From Pontiellaceae bacterium (lineage in GTDB: Bacteria > Verrucomicrobiota > Kiritimatiellia > Kiritimatiellales > Tichowtungiaceae), in assembly GCA_029934215.1 (NCBI GenBank), contig JAOZMR010000209.1, positions 1-5,188 of the forward strand: DNA of 5,188 nucleotides, written 5' to 3'. This document shows, in pieces, positions 5,117-5,188 of the stretch. Every line of letters starts with the position of its first letter. Positions within the stretch are counted from its first letter, which is position 1. The notes under the pieces are model-generated. The model saw only the letters and a list, made by a program, of their open reading frames with translations, did no database searches and had not been told where the DNA came from. Position numbers and translations under genes: made by a program.

Positions 5117-5132
5117 CATGTGACCCCTCATG
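5109..5132 (+). repeat. 12-bp tandem duplication at the right element border
   Basis: TGACCCCTCATG occurs twice in direct succession. The first copy begins inside the right inverted repeat and the second lies entirely outside it. This duplicates the outermost GACCCCT of the element plus five flanking bases. It could be a remnant of an earlier insertion, a slippage product or part of the recognition site. Confidence 0.85.
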
Positions 5133-5188
5133 TCAATCCTTTGGTGCTGATGGGTGGGGTGGTTCTGCATCCGGTTCTCAAAGTGCAT
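5133..5188. other. Unassigned right-edge sequence
   Basis: The last 56 bases hold no gene I can identify. On the minus strand a frame is open from the window edge down to a TGA at 5087-5089 (33 codons, His/Gln/Arg-rich, ending RGQSYKLMF), passing through the tandem repeat and the inverted repeat. It could be the tail of a gene extending beyond the window or chance. It is not called as a CDS. Confidence 0.3.

Overview
The window looks like chromosomal DNA from a bacterium of the Verrucomicrobiota/Kiritimatiellota/Lentisphaerota neighbourhood. This is an impression from protein style: the long GpmI, the plant-like ATP-PFK and a RAYT-type transposase with a C-terminal helix-turn-helix. It is not proven by any marker gene. 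The core is a housekeeping block of glycolysis and translation genes, with mobile DNA at both edges.

Layout. Bases 1-136 hold the 3' end of an ISAs1-family insertion sequence: the last 39 residues of its transposase and a probable right terminal repeat ending GCCCTG. Only 23 bp further on is the stop codon of gpmI (160-1812, minus strand), the cofactor-independent phosphoglycerate mutase. A 130-bp divergent intergenic region, which contains degenerate 7-bp repeats, separates gpmI from a plus-strand gene set: infA (1943-2164, translation initiation factor IF-1), a 6-phosphofructokinase (2225-3541) and a HIT-domain protein (3542-3943). The PFK stop codon and the HIT start codon abut with no gap. 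After the HIT gene comes a 148-bp stretch with a small hairpin and tandem GATTGNN heptamers. Next is a 1.09-kb unit (4026-5116) bounded by a perfect 24-bp inverted repeat and carrying one gene, a Y1/HUH transposase of the REP-associated (RAYT) type. A 12-bp tandem duplication sits on its right border. The last ~70 bp are unassigned.

How the genes work together. PFK performs the committed step of upper glycolysis and GpmI an interconversion step in lower glycolysis. They flank infA in divergent orientation. The HIT protein, a predicted nucleotide hydrolase or transferase, is probably translationally coupled to PFK. The transposases are not functionally related to this block.

Most notable signals: the perfect inverted repeat around a Y1-type transposase (a family that normally lacks terminal inverted repeats), the duplicated repeat border next to it, the abrupt change in base composition at about 4000, and the heptameric repeats in two intergenic regions. 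I did not find convincing evidence of a wholly new multi-gene system.
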